DNA from: Stutzerimonas stutzeri
GTDB lineage: Bacteria > Pseudomonadota > Gammaproteobacteria > Pseudomonadales > Pseudomonadaceae
NCBI RefSeq assembly: GCF_000219605.1
Contig: NC_015740.1
Span: 62,001-126,000 of the forward strand
DNA length: 64,000 nucleotides
Direction of reading: 5' to 3'
Shown here: positions 51,649-59,945 of the stretch, piece by piece
Position numbering within the stretch: position 1 is the first letter of the stretch
Layout: every line of letters begins with the position of its first letter
Made by a program: the position numbers and the translations under genes
The notes under the pieces: generated by a model
Databases searched by the model: none
What the model saw: only the letters and a program-made list of their open reading frames with translations
What the model was told of the DNA's origin: nothing

Positions 51649-52785
51649 TCAAAGTGCGCCGTTACGCTCGAGCCGGTAGCTGCTGATCGCCTCGTACACC
51701 GCCTTGCGCAGCCGGTTGATGCCGCCGATGGGGCGATGCTCCGGCAGTGCATGCCAGGGGTTGAAGCTGAGGTTGTCGCAGGCGAGGTTCTGCTCGGGGC
51801 TGTCGAAGTCCTGCGGCAGCAGGCGGATGTCAGCGACCGTCTCGAATGGCGCGATGGCTTCGTCCCACTCGATGCTGGTGTCCTCGATGGGCATGTAGTG
51901 CTCGGCGTTCTGCCGCTGCACCTGCAGGGCGAAGCAGGCGGGTATGCGGTCGAGGGACAGCTGTTGGTAGAGCGCGCTGCGCAGGAAGTTCGGCAGGTCG
52001 CGGTTCTGCTCGGGCAGTTGGTAGGTCGGGCAGTTTTCCGGCGTCGGGATAACCCGGTACTTGATGTTGTGCGGGCCGAGCTTGTATGGCGCCACCGAAC
52101 TGTAGGTTGTCGCGACCGGGCTTTCCGGTGCCGGCGCCAGGGTCTGCAGTGCGATGAACAGGTGGCGCAGCTCCCAGCTGCGCGGATCGATGCTCGGGAA
52201 GAACGCCAGCGCCTTCTTGCCCTGCGCCTGGGCAGCGAAGTTGCTGCGATATTCGGCAACGTCACGGACGAAGAACACCGGGTGGTTGAACATCACGAAG
52301 TCCTGTTCGCCGGCATGGCGCGGGTCACGCGTGAGCTTTTCCCCTGGCACCTCGAGTAGCTTGATCGCCATGCCGCGGGCGTCCCGGATGCGGTCGAACT
52401 GCGGGTAGGCGTTGCCGTTGGATAGCCTCACCCAGGCCTGCCAGGTCTTGCCCGGCTCGCTGAAAACGCCTTGGCGCAGTGCGGGTTGCAGGTCGGCGCG
52501 CACACTGACTTCGGCGCGCACGCAACCGTGGGCCTTGGCATGGGCGTCGCGCAGCACGCGGGTATTCTCGCTGTGCTGTTCCACCACGGCGATGGCGTCG
52601 GCGATGATCGCCTGGGTGTCGGCCGCTTCGCTCGGGGAGACGACTTCTTCGCTGGAGACGGGGCCACGATGGGTGAGGTGAAAGTGCACGGCGGCAATCG
52701 CCCAGCCGGCCAGGCCCAGGGCGGTAATGGCAAGCAGCAGCCGGCCCAGCAGGCGGCCGATCCAGAGCCAGAGTCTTGTCAGCAT
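51649..52785 (-). CDS. catalase-family haem protein with N-terminal membrane anchor
   Basis: 378 residues. N-terminal anchor (LLLAITALGLAGWAIAAVHF), then a short catalase-like core: HAKAHGCVRAEV carries the distal His region, WVRLSNGNAYPQFDRIRDARGMAIK (core RDARGMAIK) and DFVMFNHPVFFVRD are family blocks. Near the C-terminus RLRKAVYEA could supply the RxxxY proximal tyrosine. It is smaller than true catalases and should be membrane-bound facing the periplasm; peroxide-linked activity is likely but not proven. The di-haem cytochrome gene lies 27 bp upstream on the same strand. Confidence 0.85.
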   Translation of the reverse strand: MLTRLWLWIGRLLGRLLLAITALGLAGWAIAAVHFHLTHRGPVSSEEVVSPSEAADTQAIIADAIAVVEQHSENTRVLRDAHAKAHGCVRAEVSVRADLQPALRQGVFSEPGKTWQAWVRLSNGNAYPQFDRIRDARGMAIKLLEVPGEKLTRDPRHAGEQDFVMFNHPVFFVRDVAEYRSNFAAQAQGKKALAFFPSIDPRSWELRHLFIALQTLAPAPESPVATTYSSVAPYKLGPHNIKYRVIPTPENCPTYQLPEQNRDLPNFLRSALYQQLSLDRIPACFALQVQRQNAEHYMPIEDTSIEWDEAIAPFETVADIRLLPQDFDSPEQNLACDNLSFNPWHALPEHRPIGGINRLRKAVYEAISSYRLERNGAL

Positions 52786-52812
52786 GAGGCAGATCCTTGT
52801 GCGAAGGGCAGT

Positions 52813-54684
52813 TCAGGGGCAGCGTGGGCCGGGGTTGTGGGGACGCGCCGGCAGTTCCTCAAGGCGCGGTTCGAAGCGGGGGTCGCCGAGCACCTTGAGG
52901 TACTCGACCAGCGCCCAGCGCTCGTGCGGCGCCAATGCCCGGCCGATCACGCCATTGCCGCGACAGCCGGCGCGGAATTCATGACCGCGATTGCTGTTGC
53001 CGGTGATTGCGGTATTCAGCAGAAAGCCGCCGTCGAAGCGCTCGGTGCGAATGCCCAGGTGCTGCGGATCGTATTCGCGGCTGCCGACCCAGAACTGTTT
53101 CTGCCGTTCGGCCACCGGCGACAGCAGCTGGAACAGTGTCGGCACCGAGCCGTTGTGCAGGAAGGGCGGCGTCGCCCAGATGCCGTCCAGCGGGCGTGCC
53201 TTGTAGCCGCGCAGTTCCTGCACGCCGATGGGCAGGCCGAAGCCGTCGAATTCCGCGCGCTCGGCCTCGCCGATGCCGGCGTCACGGTAGGCGCGCTCCT
53301 CGACGTAGGCGGTGATATAGGCCAGCCCCTTGGCGCTGGACAGGCTGGCGAGATCGAGCGGGCCGGATGACGCGCCATACAGCTGCACATCCAGGCGATC
53401 CAGCTCATCCTGGGTCCAGCCCAGGCGGGTCAGGTCGAAGCGGTGGTCGGCAATATTGTCGGCTGTGGTCGGATCGGTACCGACGAAGGAGGTGGGGATC
53501 ACCTTCATGCGCCACTCGGGGTCGCGTTCGGCAGCGAAACGCTTGTCGACCGGCTTGGGCCTGGCGTCGTGGCAATGCGCACAGTTTTCCTTGTACAGCG
53601 CGCGACCGAGGCTGGCCTGCTCTAGATCGATCGCGCCCAGCACGTCTTCGGGCCAGCGAGGCGGGGTCAGCTGCATGAGCGTGGTTTCCAGCCTGTGCAG
53701 GTCGCGTACGCGAACGCCCGATGCGTAGCGCTCGGCTTCGGCGACGGGCTGGCCGTTCTCGTGCAGCAGACGCAGTGTGGCGCCAACACCCAGCGCCTCG
53801 CCGATATTGCGTGCCATCGGCTGCATGGCCGAGCCGTTCCACTGCACCCAGTCGAACTTCCAGATATCCCACAGATGCGGGTAGCTCACCGGCGCGTTGG
53901 CCACGCGGTAGTTCGCCGGATCGATGGCATCGCCGAACACGCTGTTGGCGATGCGACCGAACGCATCGGTACGGCCGAAGCCTTCTTCGGTGGGGTAGAG
54001 CCCGCGGTGCCAGTCGTTGTAGGCGGTGCCGAGCAGACGGTCGAGCACCTGCTTGAAGTCGTGGCGCAACTGCGCGCGGTCCTGCTCGTAGCGCTCGCCC
54101 AGCACCTGCTCGGCGAAGCGACGGAACTTGAGCGGGTTGTAATAGGTGAAGGCCATGCTCATGCCCAGCGCCTGGCCAAAGGCGCCCCCGCGCAGGGTCG
54201 GCACGGTGGAGGCCAGCGAATGCATCGCCGCGCCACCGTCGATACGAATGGCCTGCCCCCCGTAGCGCAACTCGCCGGTGTGGCAGGCCGCGCAGGTCAC
54301 ATCCAGATAGGCGCGACCGGTCTCATCATCCTCGTGGCGGGCGAAGCCGACCGGCAGGTTGCCGGGGTTCAGCGCAGTGGCTTGTTGCGCGGGATCGACC
54401 AGAAAGCCGAAGCGGGCAAGGTAGTCGGGCGTGGCGAACTTATCCCGGCTGAAGGGCAGTTCCAGCGCACGGAACCAGTCGTACTCCAGCCCCTTAACCT
54501 GAGTGCCCTGCGGCGTGTAGTAGTAGGTCTGTCGCTGCGTGGCGTCCCACTGCTCCAGATAATGCAGCGCTTCGGGCGCTTCATACTCTGGAAGGTTCGG
54601 GTAGGCCACAAAATACAGCCCGACCCCCGCAGCCAGCACGGCCAACAACAAGACAGCCCCCAGGGCTCGGCGCAGCAATCGCAT
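52813..54684 (-). CDS. di-haem c-type cytochrome (cytochrome c peroxidase / RoxA-like)
   Basis: 623 residues with AAGGA seven bases before the ATG. Uncleaved anchor or signal peptide (LGAVLLLAVLAAGVGLYFVAYP). Two haem-binding motifs: CAACH near residue 132 (DVTCAACHTGELRYGG) and CAHCH near 365 (KENCAHCHDARP). Blocks such as PTLRGGAF, LDGIWATPPFLHNGSVPTLF and FRAGCRGNGVIGRAL match the large di-haem peroxidase-like family that includes the rubber oxygenase RoxA. Periplasmic electron transfer is expected. Pairing with the catalase-family gene suggests a joint role in peroxide handling or oxidation of an organic substrate. Confidence 0.88.
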   Translation of the reverse strand: MRLLRRALGAVLLLAVLAAGVGLYFVAYPNLPEYEAPEALHYLEQWDATQRQTYYYTPQGTQVKGLEYDWFRALELPFSRDKFATPDYLARFGFLVDPAQQATALNPGNLPVGFARHEDDETGRAYLDVTCAACHTGELRYGGQAIRIDGGAAMHSLASTVPTLRGGAFGQALGMSMAFTYYNPLKFRRFAEQVLGERYEQDRAQLRHDFKQVLDRLLGTAYNDWHRGLYPTEEGFGRTDAFGRIANSVFGDAIDPANYRVANAPVSYPHLWDIWKFDWVQWNGSAMQPMARNIGEALGVGATLRLLHENGQPVAEAERYASGVRVRDLHRLETTLMQLTPPRWPEDVLGAIDLEQASLGRALYKENCAHCHDARPKPVDKRFAAERDPEWRMKVIPTSFVGTDPTTADNIADHRFDLTRLGWTQDELDRLDVQLYGASSGPLDLASLSSAKGLAYITAYVEERAYRDAGIGEAERAEFDGFGLPIGVQELRGYKARPLDGIWATPPFLHNGSVPTLFQLLSPVAERQKQFWVGSREYDPQHLGIRTERFDGGFLLNTAITGNSNRGHEFRAGCRGNGVIGRALAPHERWALVEYLKVLGDPRFEPRLEELPARPHNPGPRCP

Positions 54685-54849
54685 CGGTACATCCTTGTAG
54701 CGTCATGGCGAGTGCGCGTTTATGGCAGGGTTGTGGGTTGATGGCAATACGACGGCATTCTTTTTGCGTGACGGACACTAGTGTCGGTACGGCCCACCCC
54801 GCACTTTGCTAGCTCGAGCGAAGCCTATGCTCGGTTATTTCCAGAGCCC

Positions 54850-55260
54850 TTATATGTCAGGTGCAATGTGTTTCAGATAGTCCGCCCTGTCATTACTCAT
54901 TCTGGCGACACAATTATCAATCGTTACTTGGTACGCCTCTGCGGCCTCCTCTATTTCAAAGGCTTCAAGCTTGCAATCTGCGTCTCGCAGATCAATCCAC
55001 TCTCGCTGCGCCGTCTTTAATAGGGAAACGTATTGGTCTGCTAGCAACGGTGAATTTTGATACTGAAGTCTGATTCGATTCAAGGTAGCCTTGTACGATG
55101 AATTAAGAAGGTTGTCTGATTGCTCTTTATTGTACTGTGCGCACAGGGCTATTTGAGAAGAGGCTTCAATCTCTTCGCATGGATCATTAACATCATTACT
55201 TAATGCTGTGCGCACAAATATTAGTAAAAAAAATAGCGTTATTTTCTGGGTATTGAGCAT
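54850..55260 (-). CDS. LprI-like lysozyme-inhibitor-family protein; candidate effector immunity protein
   Basis: 136 residues with a signal peptide (LFFLLIFVRTALS), hence periplasmic. It fits the LprI/DUF1311 family: four cysteines (DPCEEIEAS, IALCAQYN, DADCKLEA, DNCVARM) and the typical AQREWIDLRDADC segment. Members such as mycobacterial LprI bind and inhibit lysozymes. Its ATG directly follows the TAA of the lysozyme-like effector fragment (TAAATG), so the two were made together. That position suggests it protects the cell from the effector. Base composition is AT-richer than in the rest of the window, as in acquired DNA. Confidence 0.8.
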   Translation of the reverse strand: MLNTQKITLFFLLIFVRTALSNDVNDPCEEIEASSQIALCAQYNKEQSDNLLNSSYKATLNRIRLQYQNSPLLADQYVSLLKTAQREWIDLRDADCKLEAFEIEEAAEAYQVTIDNCVARMSNDRADYLKHIAPDI

Positions 55261-56109
55261 TTAGTTATTCCTGAGGTAACGAGCTCTGTTTCGCCCTGGC
55301 TCATACTGCCTGATGGCTGGCGTATTTTCTATGTAGCGTATCAGCTCGGCTTTATCATTCCTCATTCCAGCCTTCATCGGGTTGGGCCCCTTTGTAAAGC
55401 CTTGATAGACGAAGTCTACCAGTACATCTCTGATGGCCTGATCTAGGGCGCTCCAATCGGTTCTATCAGGTTCGCGCGCAGTCCATTGGTCATAGTTCCT
55501 GATAGCACGATCTACGTAGTTCGGATAGACAATGTTGAAAAGGAGTATTTCTTGCTCGGGGCTTATTTGTCCAATGGATGCTTTGTTCTCTCTAACAAAT
55601 TGCTGGGCGATTAGGCCTTTCTTTCCGTGCGCCTGAGCAATCTTAGTTGCTTGGTCATGCGCAATTCCGGCGCTTGTCATGTGAGCGTAGATTTCTATTT
55701 CGGATCGGGAGCCCATATCATAACCACGACCAAGAGTGACGCCCGATAGATCGTTTCCAGGCCAGTGAACGACCCGGCTGAAGAACGGAGAGGTGGGGAT
55801 ATTATTCCCTTCGGCATCAAACGTTATTCTCCCTTCGCTAATCGTGGGGCGGGCACGCGCTACAGTGCTGAATATGCCGATAAGGGCAAGTGGTTGAAAG
55901 TGCCAAGCTTTCCCATCTGCGCTGATAGAGTGGCGCCCGGCGATATCGCCCCACCAGCTCAGAGTTTTGATGCGGTTCTTCTCTTCGGCCCAATCCTGAT
56001 TGGGATCATCGAAGCTGTGGCCCATCAGCTCATTGAGTTCGTCCCAACGCGCCGCATTCCAAAACCACTCACTTTCATGGCGCGTGATGAGTTGTGAGAT
56101 GGATTGGGC
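55261..56109 (-). pseudogene. 3' fragment of a T6SS effector: lysozyme/pesticin-like muramidase domain
   Basis: 282 codons, cut off from its 5' part by the IS element and lacking its own start; the first in-frame ATG is at 56025. The reading begins AQSISQLITRHESEWFWNA, where the Glu in RHESEW is a good candidate for the catalytic acid of a lysozyme fold. GVTLGRGYDMGSR later resembles the active-site turn of pesticin/T4-type muramidases. The frame from 56025 would lack RHESEW, so even if translated it should be inactive. It abuts the LprI-like gene. The fold assignment is by motif only. Confidence 0.68.
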
Positions 56110-56114
56110 GTGCC
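56110..56114. repeat. target-site duplication, left copy
   Basis: GTGCC, identical to 57433-57437 on the other side of the IS element. Five bases is the duplication length known for IS2. Confidence 0.85.
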
Positions 56115-56151
56115 TGGACTTGCCCCTATCAAACCGGACACCACAACCCTG

Positions 56152-57018
56152 TTAAGTTGATGTTACGGCCAACCGCCTGAACTCCCGAGGCGAGCGGTAC
56201 TTCAGTGCGCTGTGCGGATGCTCTTCGTTGTAATGCTCAAAAGCAATCGCCAGGTTGCGTAGCGCTGTCTGGCGATCCGGCCGTGGCATATGGGCGATGT
56301 AATCACGCTTCATCGTCTTCACAAAGCTCTCGGCCATGCCGTTGCTCTGCGGGCTGCACACTGGCGTGGTCAGCGGTATCAAGCCGATTTCGCGAGCAAA
56401 GGCGCGCGTCTGTTCGGCGGTGTACGCCGAGCCGTTATCGCTCAGCCACTGAATCTGAGTGACAGGCAGTGCCTGTTCAAAACGTTTCTCGATGGCTTCA
56501 AGCATGACGTCACGGACGTCATCACCGCTGTAGCCACTCGGGCTGGCTACCCAGCTGATAGCCTCGCGGTCGCAGCAGTCCAAGGCAAAGGTCACACGCA
56601 GCTTGGCGCCATCGTCACAACGAAATTCAAAACCGTCCGAGCACCAACGGGTATTACTCTCGCTCACTGCCACTCGGCCTTCATGACGACGAGCCACACC
56701 GGGCTGCTTGCGGCGTTTCTCCAGCAGCAGGTCATGGTCGCGCATGACCCGATAAACCCGTTTCACATTGACCACCGGTTCGGCCTGCCTACGTAGAAGC
56801 GCCCAGACCCGGCGGTAGCCATAGCTGGGCAAGTCGGAGATTGAGGCCTTGATCCGCTCCACCAGAGCCGTATCGTCAGGGATACGCCGACGACGGGCTC
56901 CTCTGTCTTCTTTGGCCTGCTTGATTCGAGCCGTCAGTTGCGAGCGCGACACACCGAGACTTTCGCTGACCAGCTTCACTGGTCGTCCCCCGGCAACAAG
57001 GGTGAGTGCGCAATCCAT
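56152..57018 (-). CDS. IS2-type transposase OrfB (DDE integrase)
   Basis: 288 residues from the ATG at 57018. Helix-turn-helix start ([17 protein letters not shown]), [19 protein letters not shown], then the retroviral-type DDE core: first Asp in [14 protein letters not shown], second Asp in [13 protein letters not shown], Glu in [17 protein letters not shown], ending [14 protein letters not shown]. Very like IS2 InsD. The frame is open upstream to 57198, overlapping orfA; in IS2 a -1 frameshift makes the OrfAB fusion transposase. Here the switch could happen near GCGAAAATGG (about 57016-57025). No disabling mutation seen. Confidence 0.92.
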   Translation of the reverse strand: MDCALTLVAGGRPVKLVSESLGVSRSQLTARIKQAKEDRGARRRRIPDDTALVERIKASISDLPSYGYRRVWALLRRQAEPVVNVKRVYRVMRDHDLLLEKRRKQPGVARRHEGRVAVSESNTRWCSDGFEFRCDDGAKLRVTFALDCCDREAISWVASPSGYSGDDVRDVMLEAIEKRFEQALPVTQIQWLSDNGSAYTAEQTRAFAREIGLIPLTTPVCSPQSNGMAESFVKTMKRDYIAHMPRPDRQTALRNLAIAFEHYNEEHPHSALKYRSPREFRRLAVTST

Positions 57019-57362
57019 TTTCGCGAACGGGCGATCTCCACAGCTTCCTTGAGCACCTCCGCTTCCATAGTCTTCTTGCCCAGCATTCGTTGCAGTTCGC
57101 GGATTTGCTTCATCGCATCGGCCAGCTCCGAAGCCGGAACTACGGCCTCTCCGGCGCTCACTGCCGACAGGCTGCCATCCTGATAGAGCTTGCGCCAATG
57201 AAACAGCTGGTTGGGGTTGATGCCGTGGCGTCGGGCGACCACTGAGACGCTGTGCCCGGGCTCAAGGCTCTCGCGCACCATGGTGAGCTTCTCCTCGACG
57301 CTCCAGCGGCGACGCCGCTCCTGGCCGAGTACTTCGATATGTCTGTCTTTGCTGGTAGTCAT
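56976..57362 (-). CDS. IS2-type transposase OrfA
   Basis: 128 residues from the ATG at 57362. Helix-turn-helix domain ([38 protein letters not shown]) followed by a leucine-zipper-like helix ([20 protein letters not shown]). It binds the IS ends and dimerises. The last 14 codons overlap orfB in another frame. Confidence 0.9.
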   Translation of the reverse strand: MTTSKDRHIEVLGQERRRRWSVEEKLTMVRESLEPGHSVSVVARRHGINPNQLFHWRKLYQDGSLSAVSAGEAVVPASELADAMKQIRELQRMLGKKTMEAEVLKEAVEIARSRKWIAHSPLLPGDDQ

Positions 57363-57429
57363 AAACACGACCGTTTGCCTATCCCTTATGGTAAGGGGGA
57401 AACGGTGTCCGGTGTTTCAGGGGGCTCGT

Positions 57430-58836
57430 TCAGTGCCAAGGCTTTTCTAGCGCCGATTGAATTTCTTGTGAGGTCATTTTGCCGTCGCGGTCGGTGTCGA
57501 TGATGTCGTAGAGACGGCTGCGTACCGGGCCTTTATCGGCCTGGTCGATAGCGCCCTGGTAGCTGGCTTTCTCATGGTCGGACAGGCGAAGCGCCGCGTT
57601 GAGGTGGTAGGCGAGTCCTGAGCTCGGCGGATCGGTGTCCTCAAGGCACTCGAAGCCCTCCCATTCCCAAGGACTGTGGCGGGTAGTGATCAGCTCCTGT
57701 TCCGATAGCCAGCCGCTGATGATCCGGCCTTCCGTATCGGCTAACAGGTCATCAAGTCGCCACCAAATGATCTCGGGCGAGGGCCCGATTGCTGTGTTGC
57801 TGGTGGGTATCTTGATCTTGAACTGGTCTGGAAGCGCGTCCAGCAGATGTTGCGGGAGGATCAGATCGACGCTGATCTCGCGTCCCTCATCGCTTAGCCT
57901 TGGCGGGTTTCCACTATTGATGTCGCTCCGATGACGGATCAACTTGCTGGCCCCCGCATGGATCTTCAGCAAGCTCTTTTCCTGCGCCGGCAGGTTATAT
58001 GCCCACTTGCGGCTTTCGCTTATAAACGATGGCACGTCCTCACAACTGAAGACCTCTAGATGCAACAGTTCCTGAGCGGAATCCTCGCTCTGATTCTGGA
58101 GCTTGCCTAGATGGCCGATCAGATCACCGGCTTTGATGGGCACGGGTGGATCAAGGAGCACTACGGAGCCCAGCGCCTTGGGTTTGGATTGGGCGGTCAA
58201 AAAGGAAGAAGAGACATAGCCAGGCGTAGTCCCGTCTGGCTGTCGCATTAGCGCCGGTTCGTAGTTGCCGCTAATTACCTGTTCGAGCTTGAGAAATGCA
58301 CCTTCGCCTGACGCGCGGATCTGGGCGCCTTTACTAAGCTTGCCCACGACAGGTGAATTACTTCGGGCTTCGGCTCTAACGTTGAGCTCGCCATTGCTGG
58401 TGCTAACGGTATAAATGCCTGAAGCCCAGAATGAAGGTCGCTCCAGCTTCGCGTCTTGGCCATAGTCTTTCCAGCACTTGAGGTGCATGTACAGGCTGAA
58501 GATTGTCAGCGCGGGTGGATTTGCTTTTGAGCCACCCTCAGTAATGGAGGTTTTGGCTTGAAGCGTATGTTTGACCAGCACGAAACCCGTTGAAAACGGA
58601 GCTCGTATCTGAAGCGGCGGTTTGCTGTTGTAGGTGCTGATGGGATATTCGTCGTCGATCCGATAGGCGACCACTTCGCCATGGGTGATGCAGTTGACGC
58701 GGCTCTGATCGAAGGTGCGGGATGTGCCGCTGTCGAAGTGGATGCCGCCATGCCACAGCCCGTTTCCGCCGATGGGGTAGAACCCTGCCTGGGCTTTGCA
58801 TAGTGCGCTCAGCGACTGCAATGAATGGCCTTCCAA
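57430..58836 (-). pseudogene. middle part of the T6SS effector: M23/LytM-like domain with SH3 insert and EF-hand, truncated by IS
   Basis: 468 codons from a TTG at 58836; the stop TGA is supplied by the first three bases of the IS end. An M23 metallopeptidase fold is recognisable: zinc motif WHGGIHFDSG (His/Asp), GEVVAYR, FSLYMHLK (YxHL), VPIKAGDLIGHLG, and LLHLEVF, where canonical enzymes have HLHFEV. An SH3b domain is inserted (STSNGELNVRAEARSNSP; GYVSSSFL). Near the end DTDRDGKMTSQEI is an EF-hand calcium loop. The frame is open 16 codons before the TTG (KGDWCYPCTPLEGHS), hinting that it once continued from the upstream module and that the TTG is not a genuine start. Confidence 0.75.
57433..57437. 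repeat. target-site duplication, right copy
   Basis: GTGCC, matching 56110-56114, directly after the terminal CA of the IS element. Confidence 0.85.
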
Positions 58837-59429
58837 GGGTGTGCAGGGGTAGCACCAGTCTCCCTTGGTTCAGTGCCGTTTTCGGTGCCACTAGCCACGG
58901 TTTTCGGTGTTTCCTCATCCGGACTCAAAGTGCCCTCGATTATGTCCGCGATATAGCGCCTGAAAACACTTTCCTCGAGTTCGGCGTGAACGTGGATGGC
59001 ATAGCGCTGCCCGCCCATCCTGTCCGTTCCGGCTTGAAGGCCAACATGCTGACCGTATGTAACCGCATCGCCATCGTTGACTTTGAATGCCGGATGAAGA
59101 TGCAGGATCTGCCCGAGCAGCTGCCCATTGCTCGGGGCGTCATAAATCTGCAGCGTGCCGTAAGGCCTGTTGGTCTTGGCATAGCCGGCCAACGGGCTGG
59201 GAACAGGGACGGATTGGTTGCTGCCATCGACGAGCAACACGAAATCCTTCTTGATGAGCGTGCGGCCACCGACATAGCGCACCTCTTCGAGCTGTCCGTT
59301 GATGGTCTCGTATTCTCGGTTTGGCTCACGCCCTGCAGAAGGGTGATGTTTGGCGAGATCTTCGTAGCGGAACACCTCCTCGACGCGGTTTCCGACACTT
59401 TCAACAATTTTGTAGCGACGTCCTGTCAT
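58809..59429 (-). CDS. N-terminal M23/LytM-like module of the T6SS effector
   Basis: 206 residues. After a short N-terminal segment (YKIVESVGNRVEEVFRYEDL) comes an M23-like fold: PSPLAGYAKTNRPYGTLQIYD, GQILHLHPAFKVNDGD, GQHVGLQAG, and YAIHVHAELE with the HxH motif. The HxxxD zinc motif is not evident. The last residues (TEPRETGATPAHPWKAIHCSR; tail HPWKAIHCSR) look like out-of-frame sequence. It overlaps the next reading frame by 28 bp, and one extra base near 58867 would fuse them through TEPKGDWCYP. It lies 27 bp after the unknown lipoprotein gene in the vgrG operon. Confidence 0.68.
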   Translation of the reverse strand: MTGRRYKIVESVGNRVEEVFRYEDLAKHHPSAGREPNREYETINGQLEEVRYVGGRTLIKKDFVLLVDGSNQSVPVPSPLAGYAKTNRPYGTLQIYDAPSNGQLLGQILHLHPAFKVNDGDAVTYGQHVGLQAGTDRMGGQRYAIHVHAELEESVFRRYIADIIEGTLSPDEETPKTVASGTENGTEPRETGATPAHPWKAIHCSR

Positions 59430-59456
59430 ATTCTCTCCTAGGTTGTAGTTGTGCCG

Positions 59457-59945
59457 TTAAAGGCCACAAGCTGCCCCGAAGACCTTATAGATATCCGTTT
59501 TGCCTTGTACTTCAAAGGCGAGGTCAACGTGCCGGTCGTCCGACTCGTTGTACTCCGAATGATTGAACTGGCGGACTATGGCCAGGGTGGCAGTCATGCC
59601 ATCAGCCGCATAGGCCGTACTGGTTTCAGACATGTCGGTCTGTTGCAGTTGCTGAATGGTACCGGCAGTTTTCAAGAACAACTTTTCATCTATCTCGACA
59701 GCAATTGGCAGGGCGTCACGAATGGGCCGATAGTGGTCATCGGCTGGAACCAGTGCGCAGCGATAGTTCTCGATACCGTCTGTTTCCTGATACCGAGTGA
59801 GGGCTTCCTGATAAGTGAGGGGTTCGAGCTCGAGCGCGAAGCAGCCAACCAGATACCCGCAGGACAGGACGAACAGGAGAACCTGGCGTGCAGAGCGGTA
59901 AAAGGGGCGACGGTACTTGAAGTTGATAGTCATCGTTTGGTTCAA
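59457..59945 (-). CDS. lipoprotein of unknown function between vgrG and the effector
   Basis: 162 residues; ATG overlaps the vgrG stop (ATGA). A basic start (KYRRPFYRSARQ) is followed by a hydrophobic stretch and the lipobox YLVGC (Cys35), so it should be exported and lipid-anchored. The mature part is acidic and mixed alpha/beta in look (YQEALTRYQETDGIENYRC, CALVPADDHYRPIRD, DLAFEVQGKTDIYKVFGAAC; cysteines in YRC and GAAC may pair). I recognise no family. In this place it could be an immunity protein, a partner of effector loading, or an unrelated cargo gene. It is not DUF4123 or another known VgrG adaptor by sequence. Confidence 0.72.
   Translation of the reverse strand: MNQTMTINFKYRRPFYRSARQVLLFVLSCGYLVGCFALELEPLTYQEALTRYQETDGIENYRCALVPADDHYRPIRDALPIAVEIDEKLFLKTAGTIQQLQQTDMSETSTAYAADGMTATLAIVRQFNHSEYNESDDRHVDLAFEVQGKTDIYKVFGAACGL

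Larger units (their letters stand above)
56115..57432 (-). mobile_element. IS3-family element, IS2 subgroup, 1318 bp
   Basis: The ends are imperfect inverted repeats: TGGACTTGCCCC... (56115-56142) and, read inward from the other side, TGAACGAGCCCCC... (57432-57404), both running to CCGGACACC. The element begins TG and ends CA, and the termini resemble those of IS2. It encodes orfA and orfB of the IS2 type and is flanked by the 5-bp repeat GTGCC. It interrupts the peptidoglycan-hydrolase effector gene. Removing it with one GTGCC copy restores the effector frame exactly, so the insertion is simple and left no deletion. Confidence 0.93.
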
